A stretch of DNA of 44,121 nt from Verrucomicrobiales bacterium (GTDB taxonomy: Bacteria > Verrucomicrobiota > Verrucomicrobiia > Limisphaerales > UBA9464), in the NCBI GenBank assembly GCA_016793645.1, contig JAEUHD010000341.1, positions 1 to 44,121 on the forward strand. Reading direction: 5' to 3'. Both the position numbers and the translations under genes were made by a program. Positions 17,211 to 25,042 of this stretch are shown here, one piece after another; position 1 is the stretch's first letter; the number at the start of each line of letters is the position of its first letter. The notes under the pieces are model-generated. The model had not been told where the DNA came from. It did not search any database and was given only the letters and a program-made list of their open reading frames with translations.

Positions 17211-17660
17211 CTATTCCCCGGAAACCACCAGCGAGGTCGTTCTCCGGTTTCGAAGACGGTTCCAGGCATGATCCTGATCGTCGCGCCGTTCCGGGGCGGG
17301 TGGAGTCTCATAAAGCACCTTCGCACGGGCTCGGACGCCGTGATCGTCATTCTCCCGAAAGTCGTTTCGGACCGGACGGACCTGGGTCAGGAGCAGTTCC
17401 CCCTGAACCATCCGCGCACCGGCGTCACGACGGCGATTCCGACCCCAAAGCCAGCCGAACCAGCTTCGTCGGATCCGACGGGCACTCCTGGGGCTCGCCG
17501 TGGCCTTCAGTCCATCCGCGCCGGGGGAAAAACGGATGTCCGCCGGGCGACGAGGTTCCCCAAACAGGACGGGTTCCGCGGACTCTCGACTGGGGAGGGG
17601 TTCAACGCTGGACGTCCCGCGTCCCCCGAAGAAACCGGACAGAAGTTTGGCGAGGTACAT
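17211..17660 (-). CDS. uncharacterised small protein between mraZ and rsmH
   Basis: A 149-residue basic protein that I do not recognise. It begins 2 bp after the mraZ stop and ends 10 bp before the rsmH GTG, a spacing that argues for a real gene. The N-terminal part is short and hydrophobic (MYLAKLLSGFFGG), the middle is Arg-rich with an aromatic patch (RSWFGWLWGRNRRR, about 69-82), and the C-terminal 65 residues (from MVQGELLLTQVRPVRNDF) have balanced composition that looks coded. No catalytic motif or obvious membrane helix is present. In most bacteria mraZ and rsmH are adjacent, so this is a lineage-specific insertion, possibly acting with MraZ, on the ribosome or in division. Confidence 0.6.
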   Translation of the reverse strand: MYLAKLLSGFFGGRGTSSVEPLPSRESAEPVLFGEPRRPADIRFSPGADGLKATASPRSARRIRRSWFGWLWGRNRRRDAGARMVQGELLLTQVRPVRNDFRENDDHGVRARAKVLYETPPAPERRDDQDHAWNRLRNRRTTSLVVSGE

Positions 17661-17662
17661 GA

Positions 17663-18187
17663 TTACTTGAGGAGTTTGAAGGCCTCGGCGGCAGTCACCG
17701 CGTCCGCCTGTTCACAGCGCTGGAAGGTGGTCGGATCCCAGATTTCAAAATCGGCGCCACCACCGGCAAAGAGTACTTCCTTTTGCAATCCAATCGCGTC
17801 CGCCATGTCCGTCGGCAGACACAGCCGTCCCGCAGGATCCAGACGCATGGAGGTGCAATTCGGAAAGATCGCCCGACGCAAAGTCCCGGTGCGATCATCT
17901 CCCAACCCCCCCGCGGCCAGCTTGTCCTGCAATTGACGGAACCGCTCCGGCACCATTCCCAAGATAAAACCGTGCTTGCGTCCCGAATGCTGATGCGGCC
18001 ACAAGATCAGCGTGTACTCGATCAAGGGATCCTTCGGACGCCAGATTGCCGGAAACGCGACACGCTTCTGGCCATCCAGTTTGTGGGTATGGCGCCATTT
18101 GAAGGACGCCCAATCTCCGCCGGCCGCCCCAGAAGGGGCGGAAGCGCTCCCGACGGGATCGCTCATTTGGGCGGCAGGATCGGACAT
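17663..18187 (-). CDS. mraZ: MraZ transcriptional regulator
   Basis: A SpoVT/AbrB-like DNA-binding protein that forms rings and controls its own dcw operon. The 174 residues contain both DxxxR signatures, LDGQKR (Asp38-Arg42) and LDPAGR (Asp117-Arg121). The first about 27 residues are an extra Ser/Ala/Pro-rich extension; an internal ATG at 18166 would shorten it. It is the first gene of the dcw operon and has three regularly spaced candidate MraZ boxes upstream. Confidence 0.94.
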   Translation of the reverse strand: MSDPAAQMSDPVGSASAPSGAAGGDWASFKWRHTHKLDGQKRVAFPAIWRPKDPLIEYTLILWPHQHSGRKHGFILGMVPERFRQLQDKLAAGGLGDDRTGTLRRAIFPNCTSMRLDPAGRLCLPTDMADAIGLQKEVLFAGGGADFEIWDPTTFQRCEQADAVTAAEAFKLLK

Positions 18188-18223
18188 GGTGAGAGGGCCA
18201 GACTCCTAAATTTGACTTCTTGG

Positions 18224-18257
18224 CCCTAGATAACCCTATTTCTCCCTAAACCGTCAA
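18224..18257 (-). promoter_or_regulatory. mraZ promoter with three 10-bp-spaced TAGGG boxes
   Basis: On the minus strand TAGGG occurs at 18248-18244, 18238-18234 and 18228-18224, exactly 10 bp apart. E. coli MraZ binds TGGGN direct repeats of the same 10-bp period in front of mraZ, so this is a candidate MraZ operator. A possible -35 (TTGACG, 18257-18252) and weak -10 (TTATCT, 18233-18228, 18-bp spacer) overlap the boxes, which would make binding repressive. The nearest box is 36 bp from the mraZ start. Confidence 0.65.
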
Positions 18258-18264
18258 ACGGTTT
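18248..18264. repeat. short inverted repeat next to the MraZ boxes
   Basis: AAACCGT-CAA-ACGGTTT forms a perfect 7-bp inverted repeat touching the outermost TAGGG box. It could be a further protein site in the mraZ/queA divergent region; the remainder of this 270-bp region shows nothing else I can name. Confidence 0.4.
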
Positions 18265-18457
18265 TCGTGGTTCTGCGGCTTTGCGCCTGCCTTGGCACCA
18301 TGGTTCCCGGCCTTGAAGAGGGAAGTCGGCCCGCAAGGAGTCACCCATTATCGTTTGCGTTGATTTTGGGGACCTGAGTGGGAACTTCAGGGGAGACTAG
18401 GGACTACGCCTCCGAAGTCAGGATGCTCCAATTTCGATTCTGTCGTCCCGTCATCCC

Positions 18458-19537
18458 TTGATCGCCAAAGACTTTCATTTCGACCTGCCCCCGGACCGGA
18501 TTGCCCAGCATCCGGCATCCCGACGGGACGAGTCCCGGCTCCTCGTGTTTCATCGGGACAGCGGGGATCTCGAACACCGGGTGTTTCGCGACCTGGAGAC
18601 GCTCCTTCGTCCGGAAGACCTCCTCATCTTGAACGATTCACGGGTAATCCCCGCCCGGATGCATGGATTCAAGGTGGCCACCCGGGGCGCCGTGGAAATC
18701 CTCCTGCTGGAGGAGGTGGCACCCATGCGATGGTGGGTGATGCTCCGACCCGGAAAGCGGGTCCGGGCCGGCACGGAAATCCAACTGTGGAACCGCCGGA
18801 TGCAGCCTTCGGAACTCCGGGCCACCGTTCTCGAAAAGAATTCCGAAGGAAATTGCCTCCTGCAATTCGAAGGGGTCTCCAATCTGACGGCCACGTTGAG
18901 TTCCCTTGGAGAGCTTCCCCTTCCTCCGTACGTCTCGCGCTCCCGTTCAGAGTGCGACACCGAAGATCGGATCCGTTACCAGACGGTCTATGCGCGCCAT
19001 GAAGGCTCCGTGGCGGCCCCCACCGCCGGTCTTCACTTCACCCCCGAACTTCTGGAAAAACTTCGGCAGCGAGGAGTGGAGATCCGCTTTCTGACCCTGC
19101 ATGTCGGCCACGGCACCTTTGCCCCCGTGAAAACGGAGCGGATTGAGGATCATCGGATGCACGAGGAACGCTTCACCGTGCCCGAGGAAACCGCCGAGGC
19201 ATGGCGGCGCGCCCGGGCCGCCTCAAGGCGGATCGTCGCCGTGGGCACCACGTGCGTCCGGGTCCTCGAACACGTTGTTCGCGGGAGCGGCGGCACCCTG
19301 GTTTCCGGATCCGGCCGGACCCGCATTTTTCTGCATCCACCCCAGGTGATTCGTGCTGCGGATGCACTCCTGACCAACTTCCATCTGCCAGAGAGCACAC
19401 TCCTGATGCTGGTCAGCGCCTTCGCGGCCCCCGGAGAACTGGACACGGGCCGGTTGCGGATCCTCCACGCCTATCGTGAGGCCGTCCGATTGAAGTATCG
19501 GTTTTACAGTTACGGGGATGCCATGTTGATCACCTGA
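18458..19537 (+). CDS. queA: S-adenosylmethionine:tRNA ribosyltransferase-isomerase
   Basis: QueA moves the ribosyl part of SAM onto preQ1 in tRNA to make epoxyqueuosine. The frame has no ATG near its beginning; a TTG at 18458 gives the expected start KDFHFDLPPDRIAQHP and 359 residues. Family blocks LLILNDSRVIPAR, GELPLPPYV, YQTVYARHEGSVAAPTAGLHF, HVGHGTFAPV and GTTCVRVLE are intact. It is transcribed divergently from the dcw operon and is followed 10 bp later by a RibD-C-type reductase. Confidence 0.95.
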   Translation: MIAKDFHFDLPPDRIAQHPASRRDESRLLVFHRDSGDLEHRVFRDLETLLRPEDLLILNDSRVIPARMHGFKVATRGAVEILLLEEVAPMRWWVMLRPGKRVRAGTEIQLWNRRMQPSELRATVLEKNSEGNCLLQFEGVSNLTATLSSLGELPLPPYVSRSRSECDTEDRIRYQTVYARHEGSVAAPTAGLHFTPELLEKLRQRGVEIRFLTLHVGHGTFAPVKTERIEDHRMHEERFTVPEETAEAWRRARAASRRIVAVGTTCVRVLEHVVRGSGGTLVSGSGRTRIFLHPPQVIRAADALLTNFHLPESTLLMLVSAFAAPGELDTGRLRILHAYREAVRLKYRFYSYGDAMLIT

Positions 19538-19547
19538 ATCCGGAATC

Positions 19548-20315
19548 ATGTCAGAGACGAATCCGAAAGTCCCGAAGCGTCCCTGGGTCGTGGTGAACAT
19601 GGCCATGAGCGCAGATGGAAAAGTCGCCTCGGCCAATCGCCGGGTAACGCGCATTGGGAGCGATCAGGACCTGGAGGCACTCTACGCACTCCGGTCCACT
19701 GCGGATGCCATCCTCTGTGGGGCACGTACCGTGGAGGAGACCAACGCGACGCTGGGCAACGGAGGAGAACGCCATCGAAGGAATCGACGTCGAAGGGGGT
19801 TGCAGGAGTTCCCGCTGAGAATCGTCGCCTCGGCCGCGGGAAGCCTGTCCTCGAAGGCCGAATTGTGGCGACACTCCTTTTCTCCCATCATTGTCCTGGT
19901 CACCCCCAGGGCAAGCGCGTCCCGAATCCGCCGACTTCGCCGGCTCGCGAATGACGTGGTCACCTATGCGGGTGATCCGAAATCGCTCGGAACCGCTCTC
20001 GCCCGTCTCGCGGCACGACGGGGAATTCGGCGGCTCGTGGTTGAAGGGGGCGGCATTCTCAACGCCGCCCTTTTCGCCGCGGATTGCGTCGACGAAATAC
20101 ACCTCACCCTGTGCCCTCTCTTGATGGGAGGCAGGACCGCCCCCTCCATTGCGGACGGACCGGGATTCGCCGAACTCGCGAACGCGAAACACTTCAAACT
20201 GGTGTCGGCAAAACCGCACGGACGGGAATTGTTCACCGTCTATCTGAGGGTGGGCTCCGAATCGCGCAAACCGGGAGGGCCTACTCGCGGACGGTCGCCT
20301 TCAGGGCCGTCTTGA
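19548..20315 (+). CDS. RibD C-terminal-type (dihydrofolate-reductase-fold) reductase
   Basis: A 255-residue NAD(P)H-dependent reductase of the RibD_C family, which in riboflavin synthesis reduces the ribosyl side chain of the aminopyrimidine intermediate. The blocks VVNMAMSADGKVAS (near 14-27), RSTADAILCGARTVEETNAT and RRLVVEGGGILNAALF are diagnostic. No N-terminal deaminase domain is present, so it is a stand-alone reductase, as in fungal Rib7 or archaeal enzymes; its actual substrate here is not proven. The 3' end overlaps the 3' end of pheT by 35 bp on the opposite strand. Confidence 0.85.
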   Translation: MSETNPKVPKRPWVVVNMAMSADGKVASANRRVTRIGSDQDLEALYALRSTADAILCGARTVEETNATLGNGGERHRRNRRRRGLQEFPLRIVASAAGSLSSKAELWRHSFSPIIVLVTPRASASRIRRLRRLANDVVTYAGDPKSLGTALARLAARRGIRRLVVEGGGILNAALFAADCVDEIHLTLCPLLMGGRTAPSIADGPGFAELANAKHFKLVSAKPHGRELFTVYLRVGSESRKPGGPTRGRSPSGPS

Positions 20316-22737
20316 AGGCCGAAATCAGCGCCTCCTGCGCCGCGTTGACCTCCTCGTCCTTCAGGGTCCGGTCCACAGCCCGATAGGTGAAGGCATAGGC
20401 GAGGCTCTTGAATCCCTCCGGAACATGGCGGCCCCGGAACACATCAAATAATTCAACCGCCTCCAGATGGGCCGGCTGAACCTTGCGGACAGCCGCCAGC
20501 ACCGACTCGTGGGTGACATCCTCGGGGACAATGATCGCCACGTCCCGCTGACTCGCCGGGTATTGGGGCAAGGGCTTGAACTGGCGCGCCGACTGGCGCC
20601 GGGCGAGCAGAACGTCAAGATCCAGCTCCGCCATCAGCACTGCATGGCGCAACCCGTATTGTTTGGCGAGGGCGGGCCGAATCTGTCCCAGCTTTCCCAA
20701 AGGCAGCCTGCCCCCCAGGGAAACGGTCGCGGATTCCCACCACCAGTCCGAGGACGCCTCCACCCGGCTCCAGTGGATGCCCCTCAGGCCCAGATTCTCG
20801 AGCAACTCCTCGACGATTCCCTTCAAATCATAGAAATCGCACAGGGCTCCCCGGTCCGCGCCGGACCAAAAGCCGGGATCCCGCGCTCCGGTGAGGACAA
20901 CCGCCAGACGCCACCCTTCATGAAGCAGGTCCCGCTCGCACCGGAAGACGCGTCCGATCTCGAAGAGCCGGACGTCGGTGTTCCTGCGGGTTGCATTATG
21001 CCCGAGAATATCCAGAAGCCCGGGCAGCAGGGACGGACGCAGCACGCTCATTTCGGCGCTCAACGGATGGGTCAGGGCCACCACTCCGTCGGAAATCTTC
21101 CCCGCCACTGCATCCTTCACGAGCGTTTGTCCCTTCGCCTCCCCCAGGCCCAATGCGCAAAGCAGCTCCCGCACCTCCGACATCTGATCATGAACGGCGT
21201 CAAAAGGGTGGGCACCCTTCGCACCCCGGGGAGGCGTCGCCGGAATCCGGTCCACCCCATAGAGCCGAGCAATCTCCTCGATCAAGTCCACCTCGCGCTT
21301 CAGGTCCGGACGCCAGCTCGGGATGCGAAATCCGACCACGGCGCCGGCGGTCTCCACGGGAGAATCGACAGGCTCCAATCCGAGCCGGTTCAGGAATCCC
21401 ATTTGTTCCTCCCGGGAAACCTCAACTCCGAGGACTTCTCCGGCCCGGTGGATCCGGAGGGGAATCACCTTCGGCGTCCAGGGAGTCGGCTGAACGTCAA
21501 TCACCCCCGGCGCCACCGCGCCTCCCGCCGTCCGAACGATCAATTCCGCGCATCGTCGGCTCGCCCACTCACAAATTCCGGGGTCCGCCCCCCGCTCAAA
21601 CCGATAACTGGCGTCCGTCCGCAATCCGAGCCGCTTGCTGGTCCTGCGAACCTGGGTTGGTGAAAAAGTGGCGGACTCGATCAGGACTTCCGTCGTCCCG
21701 TCGGCAATCCCCGAATTCTCCCCGCCCATCACGCCGGCCAGCGCGATCGCCTTGCTGCCGTCCGCAATCAAAAGATCATCCGATGCCAGGGATCGCCCGA
21801 CCCCGTCCAACGTCACAAAGGCTTCCTGCGCCGCGGGCCGCCGGACGATGATCGACACCCGGCCATCCTGCCCGGCGGCGAGTCGCCGGACATCGAAGGC
21901 ATGCAGGGGCTGGCCGGTCTCCAACATCACATAGTTGGTGACGTCCACCACATTGTTGATGCTGCGCAGGCCGACCTTTTCCAATGCGCTCCGCAGCCAG
22001 TCCGGACTCGGGCCCACCTTGACCCCCCGGACCAACCGGGCCGTGTAGCGGGGACAAAGATCCGGCGCCTCAATCCGGACTTCAGCGGCATCCGCCACCG
22101 GAACACCCGCTTCCGCAACCTGGATGTCGGGAATACGCAGGTCCTTCTTCGTGTCAGCGGCCAACTCACGGGCAATGCCAATAAGGCTGTTCCAATCAGG
22201 CCGGTTTGGGGTGATCTCCAGATCCAGAATCGTGTCCCCCTCGGGAATTCCCAGGTAGGCGGCCAAAGGCTGTCCCACCGGAGCGTCCTTCCGCAGAATC
22301 AGGAGCCCGTCCTCGGATCGATGTCCAAAGTCCTCGGGCCGGATTCCCAACTCCGTCGCGGAGCACAACATTCCATGGGACTCGACACCCCGAATCTTGC
22401 CCACCTTGATCGTGAACGGCTCCTTGTCCCCCGGCTTCATCGGAAGGGTCGCTCCCGGGAGGATCAGGGGGACCTTGTCCCCCGCCTGAAAATTCTGTGC
22501 GCCGCACACAATCTGGCGCTCTTGATGACCGTCCGCCACCCGACACAACGACAGCTTGTCAGCGTTCGGATGCTTCTCCCGGCTCAGGACCTCGGCGACA
22601 ACAATGCCCTCGAAGCCGCCTCCGGTCCTCGAGACGGACTCCACTTCAAGCCCCAGCAGGGTGAGGCGCTCCGCGAGTTCCTCCGCCGAACCCGCAAAGT
22701 CGACGTACTCACGAAGCCAATTCAGCGTGATCTTCAT
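20281..22737 (-). CDS. pheT: phenylalanine--tRNA ligase beta subunit
   Basis: The large subunit of the (alpha-beta)2 PheRS; it carries tRNA-binding and editing domains. The 818 residues begin MKITLNWLREYVDF and contain the OB-fold tRNA-binding domain (about 40-150), the B3/B4 editing region, the B5 domain, the catalytic-like core and the C-terminal anticodon-binding FDX-ACB domain (about 725-818, from PLPQYPASQRDVAIIV). The size is normal for the bacterial type. It starts 15 bp after pheS. Confidence 0.97.
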   Translation of the reverse strand: MKITLNWLREYVDFAGSAEELAERLTLLGLEVESVSRTGGGFEGIVVAEVLSREKHPNADKLSLCRVADGHQERQIVCGAQNFQAGDKVPLILPGATLPMKPGDKEPFTIKVGKIRGVESHGMLCSATELGIRPEDFGHRSEDGLLILRKDAPVGQPLAAYLGIPEGDTILDLEITPNRPDWNSLIGIARELAADTKKDLRIPDIQVAEAGVPVADAAEVRIEAPDLCPRYTARLVRGVKVGPSPDWLRSALEKVGLRSINNVVDVTNYVMLETGQPLHAFDVRRLAAGQDGRVSIIVRRPAAQEAFVTLDGVGRSLASDDLLIADGSKAIALAGVMGGENSGIADGTTEVLIESATFSPTQVRRTSKRLGLRTDASYRFERGADPGICEWASRRCAELIVRTAGGAVAPGVIDVQPTPWTPKVIPLRIHRAGEVLGVEVSREEQMGFLNRLGLEPVDSPVETAGAVVGFRIPSWRPDLKREVDLIEEIARLYGVDRIPATPPRGAKGAHPFDAVHDQMSEVRELLCALGLGEAKGQTLVKDAVAGKISDGVVALTHPLSAEMSVLRPSLLPGLLDILGHNATRRNTDVRLFEIGRVFRCERDLLHEGWRLAVVLTGARDPGFWSGADRGALCDFYDLKGIVEELLENLGLRGIHWSRVEASSDWWWESATVSLGGRLPLGKLGQIRPALAKQYGLRHAVLMAELDLDVLLARRQSARQFKPLPQYPASQRDVAIIVPEDVTHESVLAAVRKVQPAHLEAVELFDVFRGRHVPEGFKSLAYAFTYRAVDRTLKDEEVNAAQEALISAFKTALKATVRE

Positions 22738-22752
22738 AGCGAGGAACGGAAC

Positions 22753-23757
22753 CTAGAATTGCCGCAGGAATCGGACGTCATTCTCGTAAAACAAGCGGAT
22801 GTCCGTAATCCCGTAACGAAGCATCGCGATCCGCTCGATGCCGAATCCAAATGCCCATCCACTCCAAACCTCCGGATCGCATCCCGCGTTCTCCAGCACC
22901 TGGGGATGCACCATGCCGCAACCCGCAATTTCGAGCCAGTCCTTGCCGAGCTTCCGCACCAGCGCATTCGAGAAATCGATCTCCAGACTGGGCTCGGTGT
23001 AACTGAAGTAGTGCGGACGGAACCGCAGGCGGACATCCGAGCCGAGGAGCTCGCGGAACACGGACTCCACGGTCCCCTTCAAATCCCCCACGGTCACCCC
23101 GCGATCCACATACAAGCCCTCAATCTGATGGAAGGTCGGGTTGTGGGTCGCATCGGCATTGTCCCTCCGATACACCCGGCCAGGCACGATGATCCGGATC
23201 GGCGGCGGCATCTGCTTCAAGACCCGGATCTGGACGGAGGAGGTGTGCGTCCTCAGGAGCGGACGTCCGGGAGCGTCCACATAGAACGTGTCCTGGGTGT
23301 CACGCGCGGGGTGGTCCGCCGGGGTATTCAGCGCGTCAAAGCAATGGTACTCGTCCTCAACTTCGGGACCGTCCGCAACCACAAAGCCCAGTTTGCGAAA
23401 CGCACGGATGATGTCCTCGGTGACCAGGGTCAGCGGATGCTGCCGTCCCACCCCCCGGCGACGCCCGGGCAGCGTGACATCCGTGGGTCCCTGGGGAAGC
23501 GTCGCCCGGAGCTCCAGTTCCTCACGCCGCTCGATGAGGCTGGACTCGATCTCCTGCTTCGCGAGGTTCAACGCCTTGCCGGCATCCGGTCGCATCTCCC
23601 TGGGGATTGTCCCCAATTCCCGCAGCAGCATGGTAAAGTGGCCGCCCGGGCCCAGGAAGGTGCCCTTGGCTCGATCCAATGCGGATAAATCCGCAGCGCC
23701 CCGAAGTTCGTTCAGCGCCGACAGCTTGACGGATTCAATGCGTTCCAGAAGGGACAT
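22753..23757 (-). CDS. pheS: phenylalanine--tRNA ligase alpha subunit
   Basis: The catalytic subunit that activates Phe. The ATG at 23757 gives 334 residues starting MSLLERIESVK; a GTG at 23787 in the same frame is less likely. Class II synthetase motifs are clear: LRTHTSSVQIRVL (motif 2 region) and GWAFGFGIERIAMLRYG (motif 3), with the N-terminal coiled-coil arm before LPGRRRGVGRQHPL. It follows an intrinsic terminator placed after rplT, so it may have its own promoter or depend on read-through. Confidence 0.97.
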   Translation of the reverse strand: MSLLERIESVKLSALNELRGAADLSALDRAKGTFLGPGGHFTMLLRELGTIPREMRPDAGKALNLAKQEIESSLIERREELELRATLPQGPTDVTLPGRRRGVGRQHPLTLVTEDIIRAFRKLGFVVADGPEVEDEYHCFDALNTPADHPARDTQDTFYVDAPGRPLLRTHTSSVQIRVLKQMPPPIRIIVPGRVYRRDNADATHNPTFHQIEGLYVDRGVTVGDLKGTVESVFRELLGSDVRLRFRPHYFSYTEPSLEIDFSNALVRKLGKDWLEIAGCGMVHPQVLENAGCDPEVWSGWAFGFGIERIAMLRYGITDIRLFYENDVRFLRQF

Positions 23758-23810
23758 GCTCGTGGGTTGGGAAATTGGACCGGACACTTGGGGCCCCGGA
23801 GTCGGGTGCG

Positions 23811-23848
23811 AAAAGAAAACGCGGACGGCCCGCTCAGGACGTCCGCGT
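23811..23848 (-). terminator. intrinsic terminator between rplT and pheS
   Basis: A 9-bp perfect stem (ACGCGGACG with CGTCCGCGT, plus-strand 23819-23827 and 23840-23848) is followed on the minus strand by TTTTCTTTT. It lies past the rplT stop and 54 bp before the pheS start, so it either ends the rpmI-rplT message or acts as an attenuator for pheST. No leader peptide rich in Phe codons is seen. Confidence 0.75.
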
Positions 23849-23869
23849 CAAAGCTCCTCCTTCGAACGC

Positions 23870-24247
23870 TCAGGCCTTGGCGGCACCGGCCTTGTTCTTC
23901 AGGGCACCCTGCGCCAACTCCACAATCTTTCCGAAGGCGGCTGCGTCGGTTGCGGCCAGATCCGCAAGCACCTTGCGGTCCAGGGCGATTCCCGCAGCCT
24001 TGATCCCCTCGATCAGCCGGCTGTAGGTGATGCCGGCGGAACGGGCGGCGGCATTGATGCGAACCTGCCACAGACTACGGTAGGTGCGCTTCTTGGCCTT
24101 GCGATCACGGTACGCATACTGGAGTCCATGATCAACCGCATCGCTGGCATAGCGATACAGCTTGCTGCGCTTGAGTCGATAGCCCTTGGCCATCGACAGC
24201 ATGCGCTTGCGACGTTTGCGGGATGCGGGGGCATTGGTGACACGCAT
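23870..24247 (-). CDS. rplT: 50S ribosomal protein L20
   Basis: A 125-residue basic protein needed early in large-subunit assembly. The blocks MRVTNAPASRKRRKRML, AKGYRLKRSKLYR, YAYRDRKAKKR, LWQVRINAAAR and YSRLIEGIKAAGI are those of L20. It lies 42 bp downstream of rpmI, the normal pairing. In several bacteria L20 represses this operon by binding the leader RNA; I cannot identify such a site here. Confidence 0.98.
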   Translation of the reverse strand: MRVTNAPASRKRRKRMLSMAKGYRLKRSKLYRYASDAVDHGLQYAYRDRKAKKRTYRSLWQVRINAAARSAGITYSRLIEGIKAAGIALDRKVLADLAATDAAAFGKIVELAQGALKNKAGAAKA

Positions 24248-24289
24248 GGTAGAAAATCGGGTTTGGAGTTAACGAAGGGGGGCGCCCGC

Positions 24290-24499
24290 TCAATGGGAGA
24301 ACGGCAGGCAGGACTTGATCTTGTAGACGTCGGTCGAACTCAGCTCCTTCCACTCGCCGAGACGGCGGCGGCGCTTGGCACTCTTGCCGGAAAGCAGATG
24401 GCGGGTGCCGGAGTGGCGGGCCATCACCTTCCCCTTGGCGGTGATCTTAAATCGTTTGGAGACCGATTTCTTGGTCTTGATTCCCTTGGGACGTCGCAT
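24290..24499 (-). CDS. rpmI: 50S ribosomal protein L35
   Basis: A 69-residue basic protein with the L35 core IKTKKSVSKRFKITAKGKV and RHLLSGKSAKRRRRLG. The N-terminus MRRPKGIKTKKS is slightly longer than the common MPKMKTKKS. In most genomes infC precedes rpmI; here the upstream DNA holds only a frameshifted remnant, so infC must be elsewhere. Confidence 0.96.
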   Translation of the reverse strand: MRRPKGIKTKKSVSKRFKITAKGKVMARHSGTRHLLSGKSAKRRRRLGEWKELSSTDVYKIKSCLPFSH

Positions 24500-24577
24500 A
24501 AAAAGCCTCGGAAGCTGCTCGTTAAAGGCCGCGGAGCATATTCGGGTCCCGTTTCACTGCAAGGGGAATCCTGAGTT

Positions 24578-24938
24578 TCAAATGGGACCCCTCACGGCGC
24601 GGAGGGACAACTCGGAATTCGCCGGTCGCCGTTTCGCCCGAAATTCTGGCGAGGGACCGCCACGACCGAGGCCGGCATTCACCCGCCCCCATACCCCGCC
24701 CTCGAGGGATCGGAACGGGAACATTCCCGTGTGACCGTGCAAGGACCACGCATCGAACATCCGGAAGAGCCGCCAGATCTCCCGGATCCGAAGCCCATCG
24801 TCGCGGTCTCCCCGCCATCCCGTCTGCTCCAGCAACCCCGCGAAGCACCTCGTGCGTGAATTTCACGCAAGAACGCCAATCCTCGCGCACCGGATGCAGA
24901 TCCACCGGCAGAAACCCCTCCGCATCAACCCTTGCGCG
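24578..24938 (-). pseudogene. frameshifted remnant of an unidentified gene upstream of rpmI
   Basis: Two minus-strand frames join into one plausible protein if a +1 shift is allowed at about 24836-24842. The first reads [20 protein letters not shown] then [10 protein letters not shown], and the second continues LLEQTGWRGDRDDGLRI then REIWRLFRMFDAWSLHGHTG. The composition (Asp, Glu, Trp, Phe, His) is unlike the Pro/Arg/Gly-rich noise frames nearby. There is no good start codon and the tail loses coding character. I do not recognise the family. It could be a decayed gene or a sequencing error in a GC run. The rest of the 24500-25042 interval shows only the prepilin promoter. Confidence 0.4.
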
Positions 24939-24976
24939 TCATGGCACCCGCAATGCTTGCGGAGGGGAGAAAGGCG

Positions 24977-25006
24977 TTGACACAAAAAGTGAGCGCTCAC
25001 TATCGT
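24977..25006 (+). promoter_or_regulatory. promoter with a 14-bp palindromic operator in its spacer
   Basis: A perfect -35 (TTGACA, 24977-24982) is followed 18 bp later by TATCGT (25001-25006). The spacer carries the perfect palindrome AGTGAGCGCTCACT (24988-25001), whose core GTGAGCGCTCAC equals the centre of the ideal symmetric lac operator and also resembles TetR-family sites. A bound repressor would cover the -35/-10 spacer. The prepilin start codon follows about 37 bp downstream of the -10. Confidence 0.65.
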
Positions 25007-25042
25007 CCGCGCCACACAACTCCGTCACACACACCAAAAGTT

